Source of the DNA: Alcaligenaceae bacterium
GTDB taxonomy: Bacteria; Pseudomonadota; Gammaproteobacteria; Burkholderiales; Burkholderiaceae_B
Direction: 5' to 3'
Assembly (NCBI GenBank): GCA_013416435.1
Contig: JACCEN010000005.1
Coordinates: forward strand, 62,001-126,000
Length of the DNA stretch: 64,000 nucleotides
Shown: in pieces, positions 25,211 to 35,433 of the stretch
How the letters are laid out: each line of letters starts with the position of its first letter
Numbering within the stretch: position 1 is the stretch's first letter
Translations under genes and position numbers: made by a program
The notes under the pieces: model-generated
What the model saw: only the letters and a program-made list of their open reading frames with translations
The model's database searches: none
What the model was told of the DNA's origin: nothing

Positions 25211-25944
25211 TAGAAATTGCGATCTCGCGGCGGCTGCGCAACGGTGCCCAGGCATTCTCCCTGGATGTCGAACTGGCTTCCGACGCCCGGCGCATCGTGC
25301 TGTTCGGGCCGTCGGGCTCGGGCAAGACTCAAACGCTGCAGGCTATTGCCGGCCTCGCGCGGCCCGACGCCGGGCGCATCGTGGTTGACGGCTTGACGCT
25401 CTTCGACTCGGAGCGGGACATATGCCTTCGGGCGCAGGAGCGTGGTGTCGCTTATCTTCAGCAGGACTACGGCCTGTTCCCCCATCTGACTGTCGCGCAG
25501 AACATCGAGTTCGGCTTGCGCAGGGGCTGGCTGAATCCTCGCCGCGGGACCTTGTCCGATGAGGCCATATACTGGGTGCGGGCCTTTGAACTGGACGCCT
25601 TGCTGGGCAGCTATCCCCAGGAAATTTCAGGCGGGCAGAAGCAGCGGGTCGCCCTGGCGCGCGCACTGGCGCTGAAGCCGCGCCTGCTTTTGCTGGACGA
25701 GCCGCTATCCGCGCTGGACGCGGCATTGCGCGTGAAAATGAGACAGGAGATTGCGGCCTTGCAGTCGCGACTGGATATCCCGATCGTTCTGATCACGCAT
25801 GATCCGGAAGATGCGATATGCCTGGCGGACCAGGTCTTCTGCATACAGGACGGCCGCATCGTGAAAGCATGCCATCCGCGGGAATTGACGGCGCTTCAGT
25901 CCAGCACTCCCAGCATGACGCTGGATGCCTTGAAGATCGCATAG
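25207..25944 (+). CDS. modC: Molybdate ABC transporter ATPase, short form without TOBE domain
   Basis: A 245-residue ABC ATPase: Walker A GPSGSGKT, Q-loop YLQQDYGLFPHLTV, signature ISGGQKQRVALARAL, Walker B LLLLDEPLSALD and switch ITHDPEDA. Typical ModC has about 350 residues with a C-terminal TOBE (Mop) domain; here the protein stops shortly after the ABC domain. Its last 49 bp overlap the 3' end of convergent modE. ATGA overlap with modB indicates coupling. Molybdate specificity follows from the operon. Confidence 0.92.
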   Translation: MIEIAISRRLRNGAQAFSLDVELASDARRIVLFGPSGSGKTQTLQAIAGLARPDAGRIVVDGLTLFDSERDICLRAQERGVAYLQQDYGLFPHLTVAQNIEFGLRRGWLNPRRGTLSDEAIYWVRAFELDALLGSYPQEISGGQKQRVALARALALKPRLLLLDEPLSALDAALRVKMRQEIAALQSRLDIPIVLITHDPEDAICLADQVFCIQDGRIVKACHPRELTALQSSTPSMTLDALKIA

Positions 25945-26726
25945 ACCGGCAGGCCTTCGCGCAGCTGCATGGAAATCGCGCTGTCGCAGCTCAGCATGGC
26001 GGCCAGGATCTGCCCTCCTTGCAGTTCTATGCTGACTTCCGTGTTGACCGCGCCTTCCACGATGCGGACCAGCCGCCCGGGCAGTTGATTGCGCGCGGAA
26101 AGGCGCGTGTCACCGCCGGGCAGCCCGACGATCACCGACGAGGCTTTGATGAAGGCCAGGGCGCGTTTGCCGACGCACAGGCCCAGGTCTACCGTGCTCT
26201 CGCTGCTGATCGATGCCACGATGGCCGTGTCGTCGCTCAGCTTCAAGGTGATTTCGTCGTTCACGGCTCCCGTCTTTATGTGCTGGATGGTGCCGGCCAG
26301 CTTGTTGCGTGCCGATGTTTGAATCATCATGTGCTGAATGAGCTCGAGATTATCGGGCGACTGCCTGCTGGCAGACGCGAGCCGCGCCATGAACCGTTCA
26401 TGTTCGGCGTTCAGGATGCGGAAGGTCGTCAATAGCGCTTTGGCACGCGGCGTGAGCGTCGCGCCGCCGCCGCGCTGACCGCCGGTGTTTCTGAGCACCA
26501 GCGGTTCGCCGGCCAGGTTGTTCATCGTATCCACCGCGTCCCAGGCGCCTTTGTAGCTCAAGCCGATCTTTTTCGCGGCGGCGGTGATCGAGCCTTCTTG
26601 GTCGATGGCTTCGAGCAGCGCCATTCTTTTCTGACTGCCCCAGTCCTGATCGCCCGAGCGGAACCAGATGGAGCCGCTCAGTTCCAAGGGGGGGCGACCG
26701 GAGGCATGGACTGATTTCTTAGGCAT
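25896..26726 (-). CDS. modE: Molybdate-responsive transcriptional regulator ModE
   Basis: A 276-residue ModE. The N-terminal LysR-like winged helix is at about 20-130 (MALLEAIDQEGSITAAAKKIGLSYKGAWDAVDTMNN, then RGGGATLTPRAKALL), followed by two TOBE/Mop modules (ARNKLAGTIQHIKTGAVNDEITLKL and ARNQLPGRLVRIVEGAVNTEVSIEL). With molybdate bound, ModE represses modABC and can activate molybdoenzyme genes. It is convergent with and overlaps modC by 49 bp. No ModE box was seen at its own promoter. Confidence 0.95.
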   Translation of the reverse strand: MPKKSVHASGRPPLELSGSIWFRSGDQDWGSQKRMALLEAIDQEGSITAAAKKIGLSYKGAWDAVDTMNNLAGEPLVLRNTGGQRGGGATLTPRAKALLTTFRILNAEHERFMARLASASRQSPDNLELIQHMMIQTSARNKLAGTIQHIKTGAVNDEITLKLSDDTAIVASISSESTVDLGLCVGKRALAFIKASSVIVGLPGGDTRLSARNQLPGRLVRIVEGAVNTEVSIELQGGQILAAMLSCDSAISMQLREGLPVYAIFKASSVMLGVLD

Positions 26727-26818
26727 GGCGGGATTGTAATGGCGCGGGGCGGTTTGTCGCCAGCCGCCACAGGACCTAGAATGCTCTCACTTTCCTTCCC
26801 GCCGTCCCAACCCTTGAA

Positions 26819-29476
26819 ATGCTAGATTCCCTGCCTGCGATCAGTCTAGACGAACTATCCGATTTCGATGCGCAAGACACTCTGGTGCTCACCGTGAACA
26901 ACCGGCATGCGCGGCGTGTGCTGGCCGAGCTCTCGGCAAATCTCGGCGGAGACCGCCGGGTCATCGCCGTCCCCGACATCGTGCCTTTGTCCGCGTGGCT
27001 GCGACAGTTGTCCGATCAGCTCTCTTTTCTGCCGGATTCCGGCATGGCCAGCCACCCGATAGATGCCTTCGGCGCCCGGCTGCTTTGGCAGCGCGTCATC
27101 GAACGCGTGGAGTCGGACAGGGTGCTGCTCGATGTCGCCCAGGCCGCGACGCTGGCCATGGAGGCCGATCGGCTGATGGACGACTGGCGCATCGAGGTCG
27201 GTTCCGGACAGGAAACGGGCGATTATCTGCGCTTTCGGGAGTGGCGTGCCGGATATCGGCAGGCGCTGGCGGAACTGGATCTCGAAGACGCCAACCAGGC
27301 CTACGAAACCGTGCATGCCGCCATGCGAGATGGCCGTCTGTGCAGCAGCGCGCGCCAGGTGGTCCTGGGCGGATTCACGGAGCTCTCTCCCAGGCTGGCG
27401 ACCATGCTCGCGGCGCTGCAGCAGCAGGGCTGCACGCTTTGGGTGTTGCGTCCGTCTTCCGCTGCGCTGCATGCGACCCATCGCGTCGTGGCGCAGGATC
27501 CGGATACGGAATGGCGCCTGGCCGCCCATTGGGCGGCCGAGCAATTGCGGAACAACCCATCGGGGCGTTACGCCATCATCGCGAGCCGCCTGGAGGCCGA
27601 TGCGCCGCTCGCGCACCGATGCTTGCGTGCCGCCCTCGGGACCGATGCGCAGGGCAGGCATGTTCCTTATAACGTAGCGGTTGCCCGGCCGCTGTCCGGC
27701 TGGCCGCTGATACGCGCAGCCCTGGCCTGGCTGCGCGTACTGGCCCTCATCAATCGCGGCCGGCCTTGTCCCCCCGAGGATCTCGGCCGGGCATTGTTGG
27801 CGGGCGGCTGCGCCGGGCATACCGAGGAGGCGGCAGGCCGTGCAGTGATCGACGCATACTGGCGCGAGCAAACGGTGCTGGCCGTACCGACGGCGGATTT
27901 CGCCGCCTTGCTCGAACGGCATGCTCCCCGGCTGTTCCAGGCATGGCAGGCGTGCATCGCCGGGCTTGACGGCGACACCGCGCCGGCCGGCCTCGACATC
28001 TGGTCGCAGCGGTTTCGCCGATATCTGCAGTGCCTGGGCTTCCCGGGAAGAGGCATGCTGGACAGCCACGCGTTCCAGGTTCTCGAAGCGTTGGATGCAG
28101 TGCTGGACAGAATGTCCGCGCAATCCGTCGTGGCCGGCAAGCTCGGTTTTGGCGCCGCCGTGGGTCTGCTGGGCAGGCTGATCGACGAAACGCCATTCCA
28201 GCCGCAGCGCGATCCTTCGGCACGGATCGACGTGCTGGGCTTTCTCGAGTCCGAGGGCGGCCGATGGGACGCGGTCTGGATACTAGGGCTGACCGACGAA
28301 GTCCTGCCGGCGGTACCTCGGCCCAATCCCTTCTTGCCTTTGCCGGCGCTGCGCCAGGCCAATGCGCCCAGGGCCACGCCCGAACGCGAACTGCAATGGG
28401 CCAGGGGCATGTTCCGCGCCCTGCAGGAATGCGCGCCGCAAGTATGGGTAAGCCATGCCGGCCAGGAGGGCGAGCGCGAGCTTCGGCCCAGCCCCTTCAT
28501 CGCCAGGCTCGACGTCCAGCCGTTTTCCTTGCCCGATGCCGGCGCGGGCGCCTGCGTGCTGGAGTCGCTGCGCGATGACCAGGGCCCCGCGTTACAGCCG
28601 GGCCAGCCGACGCGCGGAGGAATTGCCGTCATCGACACGCAGGCCCGCAATCCCTTGTGGGCCTTCGCCCGGTATCGCCTGGGCGCCCGGCGGCTTTCCG
28701 CCTATGCCGACGTCACCGATCAGAACGCACGGGGGATTTTTCTGCATCGAGCGATGGAGCTGGTCTGGCGGGTGCTGCCCGACCAGGCGGCGCTGCTGAG
28801 GCTGGAGGACGAAAGCGACGTCGATGGTTTTCTTCAGGACATACTCGAACAGGCCGCCGCAGACTGCCTCTCGGACTACGGGCCGGCGCTCAGAAGGTTG
28901 GAGTCCGCCCGGGCCCTGTCGGTGCTGGCGTCGTGGCTCGATATCGAACGCGCACGCGTGCCTTTCACCGTGCGCGACGTCGAACAGGACTATCCCTGGA
29001 GCCATGGCCCGCTGTCGCTGAATCTGCGGCTCGATCGCATCGACGAGCTCGATGGCGGCAAGTTGGCCGTGATCGATTACAAGACCGGGGGCGGCAGTGT
29101 GGATCCCCGTTCCGATTGGATGCGCGATCGGCCTATCGGCTTGCAGCTTCCTTTCTATGCATCGGTGCTGGCACAGGAAGGCGCCGGCGTCGCCGCCCTG
29201 GTGCTTGCCCGCCTCCACGCCAAAGGGCCCGAAGTCAAAGGCCTGGCCGACATCGACTGCGGGCTGAACGGCCTGGTTTCCCAGCGCGACTGGCCGGCTT
29301 TTGCCGAACTGGAGTGGGGCGGCCTCATGGCGAGATGGCGGCAGACCATTCATCAGTTGGCCCAGGAATACATTTCGGGGCATGCCGCGAACCAGAGCCT
29401 GAGGGCGGACGACATCGACTATTGCGACATCCTGCCTTTCTTGCGCTTGAACGAGGATTACCGGCGTGTTCAGTAA
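26819..29476 (+). CDS. AddB-like PD-(D/E)XK nuclease/inactive helicase subunit
   Basis: An 885-residue protein of the type often annotated as probable DNA repair protein paired with a UvrD-like helicase. The N-terminal part (TLVLTVNNRHARRVLAELSANLG, then DIVPLSAWLRQLSDQL) lacks a Walker A motif, as in beta-proteobacterial AddB-like subunits. A helicase-like centre includes DVLGFLESEGGRWDAVWILGLTDEVLP. The C-terminal nuclease core is LRLDRIDELDGGKLAVIDYKTG, with Asp753 and Lys755 of the D-x-K motif. It overlaps the next gene by 11 bp, so the pair probably forms one end-resecting exonuclease. The ATG has no strong ribosome binding site. Confidence 0.82.
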   Translation: MLDSLPAISLDELSDFDAQDTLVLTVNNRHARRVLAELSANLGGDRRVIAVPDIVPLSAWLRQLSDQLSFLPDSGMASHPIDAFGARLLWQRVIERVESDRVLLDVAQAATLAMEADRLMDDWRIEVGSGQETGDYLRFREWRAGYRQALAELDLEDANQAYETVHAAMRDGRLCSSARQVVLGGFTELSPRLATMLAALQQQGCTLWVLRPSSAALHATHRVVAQDPDTEWRLAAHWAAEQLRNNPSGRYAIIASRLEADAPLAHRCLRAALGTDAQGRHVPYNVAVARPLSGWPLIRAALAWLRVLALINRGRPCPPEDLGRALLAGGCAGHTEEAAGRAVIDAYWREQTVLAVPTADFAALLERHAPRLFQAWQACIAGLDGDTAPAGLDIWSQRFRRYLQCLGFPGRGMLDSHAFQVLEALDAVLDRMSAQSVVAGKLGFGAAVGLLGRLIDETPFQPQRDPSARIDVLGFLESEGGRWDAVWILGLTDEVLPAVPRPNPFLPLPALRQANAPRATPERELQWARGMFRALQECAPQVWVSHAGQEGERELRPSPFIARLDVQPFSLPDAGAGACVLESLRDDQGPALQPGQPTRGGIAVIDTQARNPLWAFARYRLGARRLSAYADVTDQNARGIFLHRAMELVWRVLPDQAALLRLEDESDVDGFLQDILEQAAADCLSDYGPALRRLESARALSVLASWLDIERARVPFTVRDVEQDYPWSHGPLSLNLRLDRIDELDGGKLAVIDYKTGGGSVDPRSDWMRDRPIGLQLPFYASVLAQEGAGVAALVLARLHAKGPEVKGLADIDCGLNGLVSQRDWPAFAELEWGGLMARWRQTIHQLAQEYISGHAANQSLRADDIDYCDILPFLRLNEDYRRVQ

Positions 29477-32400
29477 GCAACCCAGCGACAGCGCGGTTCG
29501 CGCGGCGGCGGTCGACCCGGCGCGATCGTTCATCATCCAGGCCCCGGCGGGCTCGGGCAAGACCGAGTTGCTCACCGATCGTATTCTGGCCTTGCTGGCA
29601 ACGGTGAACCGTCCCGAGGAAATCGTCGCCATCACCTTTACCCGCAAGGCCGCGTCCGAAATGCATGCGCGTGTCATCGGCAAGCTGGAAGCCGGTCTCG
29701 GGCCGGAACCCGCCGAGCCGTACAAGCTGCGCAGCTGGCGGCTGGCGCAGCGTGCCATGCGGCGCAACGATGAACTGGGGTGGAACCTGCTGGAGCACCC
29801 GGCACGACTCAGCATCCGGACCATCGACTCTTTCTGTACCTACCTGGTGCGCGCCATGCCCTGGCTCAGCTCCCTGGGCGGCGTACCGTCCATTGCCGAC
29901 AATGCGCGCGAGCACTATGAAGCCGCCGCGTGGGCCACGCTTGCCATGGCGGACGAGCACGAAGCGGTCGCCGCGCTCATCGAGCACATGGACGTGGACC
30001 TGGGCGCCGCCCAGGCGCTGCTTGCCGACATGCTCGCAAGCCGGGATCAATGGCTGCCCTTGCTTGCGGAAGGCGGTGACATCGACCTGCTCACGGACAA
30101 TCTGAACCGGGCCATCGAGCTGGATCTGCGGCGGCTGAAGGACGCCATGCCGACGGGCTGGGCACAAGCCTTGGCGGAGCCCGTCCGGGAAGCCGCCCGC
30201 TGTCTGGCCGAGTCGGAGGAACAGGGTCTCGATCTGCGCAAGTTGCTGCACTGGGATGGCATGCCGTTCAGTACGGACCCGCAAGACATAGGCCGTTGGC
30301 AGGCGCTGGCCGATGTCCTGCTGACCGGCAAGGGCACGCCGCGCCGGACGGTGACCATCAAGCAGGGCTTCAAGGCGAAGTCCGACTACAAGGAAACATT
30401 CCTCGGCTGGATCAAGGCGGTTCCCGACAACGAGCCCTGGGTGGCCGAGCTCGCGGATATTCGTTTCGCTCCAGCGCGCGGATATGCGCCCCGGCAAAAA
30501 GAGATACTGGCCATATTGATCCAAGTCCTGTGGATAGCGGCGGCACAGCTCAAGCTGCGCTTCACGGAAGCCGGAGAGGTCGATTTCTCCGAAATATCGC
30601 AGCGCGCCCTCCAGGCGCTGGGCGAAGTCGATGACCCGAGCGACCTGTTGCTGGCGCTGGACGCCTCCATCCGCCACCTGCTGGTGGACGAGTTCCAGGA
30701 CACCAGCCAGTCCCAGATTGCGCTGCTCGAGCGATTGACCGCCGGCTGGTCGGCTGACGACGGCCGCACACTGTTCCTGGTCGGCGACCCCATGCAGTCG
30801 ATCTACCGGTTCCGCAAGGCCGACGTGGGCGGGTTCCTGCGGGTCAAGGAAAACGGCCTGGGCGAAGTCAGGCTCGATGCCTTGGAGCTGACCGACAATT
30901 TCCGCTCGCAATCCAACCTGGTTGAATGGGTCAATACGACCTGCGGCCCGATTTTCCCGCCGCAGAATCATCCCGGGCTGGGGGCGATCACCTATACGCC
31001 TTCGATTGCCTTCAATGAAGGCCTGGACGGCCTGGGCACCGAATTCCACCCGGTCTGGCTGCCGCCGCAGGCTGATGCGCAGGCGGCCGAAGATATTTCG
31101 GCCGAGGCGGAGGCGCTGGCCGTCTATCTTGCCCGGGAAGCGCTGGAACGCAACGCCGGCAGCGAGCATCCGGTGGCCATACTGGTGCGGGCGCGCACGC
31201 ACCTGGGTAGCATCGTTCACCGGCTTGCGGAGCAGGGCGTGCCTTGCCGTGCCGTGGAGCTCGTCACCTTGCGGTCGCGTCAGCCCGTGATCGATCTGGC
31301 GCAGCTTGCGCGGGCCCTGTCCCATCCGGCGGACCGCCTGGCTTGGTTGTCGGTGCTGCGTTCGCCCTTGTGCGGCCTCACCCTTAACAGCCTCCATGCT
31401 TTGTGCGGGCATGACCATCGTGCCGCCATGCCCACGCTCATCGAAGATTTCCTCAGGCGCGTGGCGTCCGGACAGGAAAGCCTGCCCGCAGGGGAACTGA
31501 AGCGTCTGCGGCATGCCGCGGAAGTCATGCTGGATTCCGGCAACGCGGCCGGGACCGTCCCTTTCGCGGCATGGCTCGAAGAATGCTGGACCCGGCTGGG
31601 TGGACCCGCCATCTACCCCGAAGCGAGCGATCGGGCCGACGTAGAGCAGCTCTTCAGGCTGGTCGAAAACCTGGCCCCTTACGGCAATCTCGATCCCGTC
31701 GAACTCGAGAGCCGGCTGGACGAGCTCTATGCCGCGCCCAGCGGCGGCGGGCCCGCGGTAGAGGTCATGACCATCCATAAATCCAAAGGCCTGGAGTTTG
31801 AAACCGTGATCATTGCGGGCTTGCACAAGTTGCCCCGCAGCGACCGGGCGCCGCTGATGCGTTTCGAGCAGAGCGGGGAAGACCTGTTGCTGGGACCCAT
31901 CAAACCCAGGGCGCTGGATGAGCATGATCCGGTTTCGCTCTACCTGGCTGCCCGTGAAAAGAAGCGCGCCGCCTACGAAGCCGACCGCTTGCTGTACGTT
32001 GCGCTGACCAGGGCGCGCAAGCAGCTGCATCTGATCGGCGAACTTCGGCTGGACGACGGCATGGACATCAAGCCGCCGGCGGGAAGCTCGATGCTGGGCC
32101 GGCTATGGAACCAGATGCGCCCGCCCGAGGTGCCCGAGATCTCCGACCTTCAGGATGCGGGCCTTGAACCGAAAGCGCGCGTGGGCGACCGATATCTGCT
32201 GCGAAGGGTGGAAGCATCCATTCCGGAAAGCGGCGACAGCCGTCCGGCCGCCGCAGGGCGTCCGGCTCCCTGGGATTGGCGTGCTTCCCGGACGGACGAA
32301 AGCGTCATCGGAAGCGTGGCGCATGCCTGGCTGGAACGCATGGGGCGCGACGGCGCGGATTCCTGGGATGCGGACATGCTGAGCGCCGGCCTGCCGGTGT

Positions 32401-32807
32401 TCCGCAAGCAGCTTAGCCGCGCGGGCATGCGCGAATCGATGCTGGACGCCGCCGCCGGCATCCTCCGGGACACCTTGCTGGCCACGCTTGCCAGCGAGCG
32501 TGGCCGCTGGCTGCTGCATGTCGCCAAGGCGCATCGGGAATGGTCGCTGCTGGATATCAGCGGTCGGGTCTCGGTCATTGACCTGGCCATTTCCCAGGAG
32601 CGGGATTGGCTGGTGGTCGACTACAAGACCGGCGTGCCGCACGACGGTGAAAGCGCGGAGGAGTTTTCTGCACGCATGCGGGAGGCCTACCGGGAACAGA
32701 TAGAGCGCTACTGCGCCCATGTTCACGCCCTGGATGGACGCCCGGCGCGCGGCGCGCTGTACTTTCCGCGCGCCGACATCTGGGTCGACTACGGGCTCGT
32801 CGCCTGA
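29466..32807 (+). CDS. AddA-like UvrD-family helicase-nuclease
   Basis: A 1113-residue SF1A helicase with a C-terminal nuclease, the expected catalytic partner of the preceding gene in processing DNA ends for recombination. Walker A APAGSGKTE at 26-33, motif Ia ITFTRKAASEMHARV, motif II LLVDEFQDTSQSQ near residue 405, motif III GDPMQSIYRFRKADV, motif V VMTIHKSKGLEFETVI and motif VI RLLYVALTRARKQLHL are all intact. The end has GRVSVIDLAISQERDWLVVDYKTG, a second PD-(D/E)XK site. Two nucleases and one active helicase motor match the AddAB plan rather than RecBCD; no recC or recD is nearby. Confidence 0.88.
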   Translation: MFSKQPSDSAVRAAAVDPARSFIIQAPAGSGKTELLTDRILALLATVNRPEEIVAITFTRKAASEMHARVIGKLEAGLGPEPAEPYKLRSWRLAQRAMRRNDELGWNLLEHPARLSIRTIDSFCTYLVRAMPWLSSLGGVPSIADNAREHYEAAAWATLAMADEHEAVAALIEHMDVDLGAAQALLADMLASRDQWLPLLAEGGDIDLLTDNLNRAIELDLRRLKDAMPTGWAQALAEPVREAARCLAESEEQGLDLRKLLHWDGMPFSTDPQDIGRWQALADVLLTGKGTPRRTVTIKQGFKAKSDYKETFLGWIKAVPDNEPWVAELADIRFAPARGYAPRQKEILAILIQVLWIAAAQLKLRFTEAGEVDFSEISQRALQALGEVDDPSDLLLALDASIRHLLVDEFQDTSQSQIALLERLTAGWSADDGRTLFLVGDPMQSIYRFRKADVGGFLRVKENGLGEVRLDALELTDNFRSQSNLVEWVNTTCGPIFPPQNHPGLGAITYTPSIAFNEGLDGLGTEFHPVWLPPQADAQAAEDISAEAEALAVYLAREALERNAGSEHPVAILVRARTHLGSIVHRLAEQGVPCRAVELVTLRSRQPVIDLAQLARALSHPADRLAWLSVLRSPLCGLTLNSLHALCGHDHRAAMPTLIEDFLRRVASGQESLPAGELKRLRHAAEVMLDSGNAAGTVPFAAWLEECWTRLGGPAIYPEASDRADVEQLFRLVENLAPYGNLDPVELESRLDELYAAPSGGGPAVEVMTIHKSKGLEFETVIIAGLHKLPRSDRAPLMRFEQSGEDLLLGPIKPRALDEHDPVSLYLAAREKKRAAYEADRLLYVALTRARKQLHLIGELRLDDGMDIKPPAGSSMLGRLWNQMRPPEVPEISDLQDAGLEPKARVGDRYLLRRVEASIPESGDSRPAAAGRPAPWDWRASRTDESVIGSVAHAWLERMGRDGADSWDADMLSAGLPVFRKQLSRAGMRESMLDAAAGILRDTLLATLASERGRWLLHVAKAHREWSLLDISGRVSVIDLAISQERDWLVVDYKTGVPHDGESAEEFSARMREAYREQIERYCAHVHALDGRPARGALYFPRADIWVDYGLVA

Positions 32808-32857
32808 GCGCACCCGCCTGCCGGCGCGCAGTCGCAAGACCTGTTAAACTTCCGAAT

Positions 32858-32952
32858 GGCGGGCCCCTTCGCATGGTTCGGCGGTGAACCTGGTCAGGTC
32901 GGGAACGAAGCAGCCACAGTCGCTTAGGATCAGTGCCGAAGTCAGGCTCGCC
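32858..32952 (+). ncRNA. ffs: 4.5S / signal recognition particle RNA (small bacterial type)
   Basis: The conserved domain IV core is obvious: GGTGAACCTGGTCAGGTC, then GGAA tetraloop, GAAGCAGCCACAG, followed by pairing with the 5' half. Ends are set by the terminal helix GGCGGGCC (32858-32865) with GGCTCGCC (32945-32952). The pair closing the GGAA tetraloop is G-C here instead of the usual C-G. The RNA binds Ffh to target inner-membrane proteins. It lies 83 bp ahead of dnaX. A -10-like TAAACT is at 32845-32850. Confidence 0.95.
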
Positions 32953-33035
32953 CCTCACCAAATACCACTAGCCTTCCTGAATCCGGTACACTTTTCGTTT
33001 ACCCATCACGAAGCTCCCGGTTTCAGGCTCCTTGC

Positions 33036-35069
33036 ATGACTTATCTGGTATTGGCGCGTAAATGGCGGCCCCGTTCGTTTGACACCCTCATCGGCCAGGA
33101 CCACGTGGTTCGCGCTCTGACACATGCGCTGTCCACCCAGCGCCTGCATCACGCCTGGCTGTTCACGGGCACACGCGGCGTCGGCAAGACGACCCTGTCG
33201 CGCATACTGGCCAAGTCCCTGAATTGCGAAACGGGCATTACCGCCCAGGCCTGCGGCGTCTGTCGCGCCTGCACCGAAATCGACGCGGGGCGCTTCGTCG
33301 ACTATGTAGAGCTCGATGCCGCATCCAACCGGGGCGTCGAGGAAATGACGCAGTTGCTCGAACAGGCGGTCTATGCGCCCAGCAGCGGTCGCTTCAAGGT
33401 CTACATGATCGACGAAGTGCACATGCTCACCGGCCATGCGTTCAACGCCATGCTCAAGACGCTGGAAGAGCCGCCGCCTCATGTCAAGTTCATCCTCGCA
33501 ACGACCGATCCCCAGAAAATTCCGGTCACCGTGCTATCGCGCTGCCTGCAGTTCAATCTGAAGCAAATGACGGGCGACGCCATCGTCGGACATTTGCAGG
33601 AAATTCTTGCGCAGGAAGCCATCCAGTTCGAAACGCCCGCGCTGCGCCTGCTGGCTCAAGCGGCATCGGGATCGATGCGCGATGCGCTGTCGCTGACCGA
33701 CCAGGCCATTGCTTATAGCGCGGGAAATCTCAGCGCCGAAGCCATCCAGGGCATGCTGGGCACCATCGACCAGCGCCATCTGGCCGCCTTGCTTCGTGCG
33801 CTGGCCGCAAGCGACGCCACCCAGGTCCTGAAGGTTGCCGACGAACTCGCAAACCGTGGCCTGTCCTATTCCGGTGCTTTGGCCGATCTTGCAGTGTTGC
33901 TGTCCCGCGTGGCCATGCAGCAGCGTGTGCCGGGGCTGACGCCCGCGGACGACCCCTTGGCGGACGACATCGCTGCACTTGCCGGCCTGCTGCATGCGGA
34001 TCACGTACAGCTGTTCTATTCCATTGCGGTGCATAGCCGGCAGGAACTCGCCCTGGCACCGGACGAATACGCGGGCTTCGTCATGGCTTGCCTGCGCATG
34101 CTGTCGCTGGTTCCCGCAGGGGCCGTGGTGCCGCCCGCGCCCGCGCCCGCGCCCCCGAGTACCGGCCCCGATGCGCCCGCGCAGCCCGACACCTCTGCGG
34201 AACCTGTCGCGGATGATGCCGGTCCCGCTCCAGCCGCCGGCGCAGCAGCGGCTTCCCCCGCGCCCGTGCCGGCATCCCTGGGCCAGTCAGCTCCGCCCAG
34301 CGTGGCTCCCGTGCTTGCATCCACCGTGGCCACCGCCGCGGACGCGGCAACGGAGCCCTCCGCTGATAACGATATTCCCGCCTGGGAGCCGCTTCCCGAG
34401 CCTCCAGGCGCTGAAAGCGGCGGCTCCGCCCCGCCGCCTGCGGACTCGTCTTACGACGTACCACCCGATGCGCCGCCCGATGCCACGCCTGACACCGGCG
34501 CGGCCGACGACGAAATCTACGACGATGGCCGATTCGAGCCGGCATACATGGACGAGGATGCCGGCTACGTGCCGATGGACGAATTCGAAACCCTGGCCGA
34601 CTACGCACCCGAATCCGTCCCCATGGTTTTCGCCGACAAGCCTAAGAAGGCGCGTTCGCCTCGCCTGCGCGACATGTCCGCGGGAGGCTGGCCGGCACTT
34701 GCCGCAACGCTGCCGGTCACCGGATTGGCCGCCGAGCTCGCGCGGCAAAGCGAATGGCTCGGTGCTCAGGGCGACACGGTGCGCCTGCGCGTTGCGGTGC
34801 GCACCCTGGCCGAAAGTCCCGGCAAGGCACGCCTGCGCACAGTGCTGTCCGAACATTTCGGCACTGTCGTTCAGCTCGATGTCGAGTATGGCGCAACCGG
34901 TGATGACACCGCGCATGCTGTCGAGCAGGCACGCAGGGCGCAGCGGCAAAAGGATGCCGAGCATGCGGTGGAGCAGGACGCTTTCGTAAGAACCTTGATT
35001 TCCGAGTTCGGCGCCATGGTGGTGCCGGGCTCCATCAGCGCTGCGCCCGAGCACCGGGCATCGCAATAA
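33036..35069 (+). CDS. dnaX: DNA polymerase III subunits gamma and tau
   Basis: A 677-residue clamp-loader ATPase. Walker [13 protein letters not shown] starts at 45; a zinc site is formed by Cys64, Cys73, Cys76 and Cys79; Walker B is MIDEVHML and the sensor region [20 protein letters not shown]. Domain III ends near 355, then a Pro/Ala-rich, acidic linker of about 150 residues leads to the tau C-terminal part (about 530-677) that binds polymerase alpha. I see no A-rich slippery site of the E. coli type, so a frameshifted gamma form is not supported. It heads the dnaX-ybaB-recR unit. Confidence 0.95.
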   Translation: MTYLVLARKWRPRSFDTLIGQDHVVRALTHALSTQRLHHAWLFTGTRGVGKTTLSRILAKSLNCETGITAQACGVCRACTEIDAGRFVDYVELDAASNRGVEEMTQLLEQAVYAPSSGRFKVYMIDEVHMLTGHAFNAMLKTLEEPPPHVKFILATTDPQKIPVTVLSRCLQFNLKQMTGDAIVGHLQEILAQEAIQFETPALRLLAQAASGSMRDALSLTDQAIAYSAGNLSAEAIQGMLGTIDQRHLAALLRALAASDATQVLKVADELANRGLSYSGALADLAVLLSRVAMQQRVPGLTPADDPLADDIAALAGLLHADHVQLFYSIAVHSRQELALAPDEYAGFVMACLRMLSLVPAGAVVPPAPAPAPPSTGPDAPAQPDTSAEPVADDAGPAPAAGAAAASPAPVPASLGQSAPPSVAPVLASTVATAADAATEPSADNDIPAWEPLPEPPGAESGGSAPPPADSSYDVPPDAPPDATPDTGAADDEIYDDGRFEPAYMDEDAGYVPMDEFETLADYAPESVPMVFADKPKKARSPRLRDMSAGGWPALAATLPVTGLAAELARQSEWLGAQGDTVRLRVAVRTLAESPGKARLRTVLSEHFGTVVQLDVEYGATGDDTAHAVEQARRAQRQKDAEHAVEQDAFVRTLISEFGAMVVPGSISAAPEHRASQ

Positions 35070-35103
35070 CGCTGGCTCATTTTTACTTCAGGAAAACTCA
35101 ATC

Positions 35104-35430
35104 ATGATGAAAGGACAGATCGCGGGCCTGATGCGTCAGGCTCAGCAAATGCAGGAAAACATGAAGAAGGCCCAAGAGGCCCTGGCCGAGATCGTCGTCG
35201 AAGGCGCATCGGGCGGTGGGCTGGTCAAGGTGTCCATGTCCTGCCGGCACGATGTCAAGCGTGTGACGATCGATCCCAGCCTGCTCGCTGACGATAAGGA
35301 CATGCTCGAAGACCTGGTGGCCGCCGCCTTCAACGACGCCCTGCGCAAAGCCGAAACCACATCCCAGGAAAAAATGGCTTCCGTTACGGCAGGCATGCCT
35401 TTGCCCCCAGGGATGAAACTGCCGTTCTGA
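35104..35430 (+). CDS. ybaB: Nucleoid-associated protein YbaB/EbfC family
   Basis: A 108-residue DNA-binding protein of the YbaB family; the coiled-coil-like N-terminus [29 protein letters not shown] and the strand pair [23 protein letters not shown] are typical. Homologues form tweezer-shaped dimers that bind DNA and often sit between dnaX and recR, as here. AGGAAAA lies seven bases before the ATG at 35104; a second ATG follows directly. It ends four bases before recR. Confidence 0.95.
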   Translation: MMKGQIAGLMRQAQQMQENMKKAQEALAEIVVEGASGGGLVKVSMSCRHDVKRVTIDPSLLADDKDMLEDLVAAAFNDALRKAETTSQEKMASVTAGMPLPPGMKLPF

Positions 35431-35433
35431 TCG

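Noticed and set aside
29325-32030. A 901-codon minus-strand open frame opposite the AddA-like gene
   Set aside because: The opposite frame carries all the helicase motifs; this one has no domain and no start signal.
33036-35069. Programmed frameshift in dnaX to make a short gamma subunit
   Set aside because: No A-rich slippery heptamer with a following hairpin was found; the linker codons are GC-rich.
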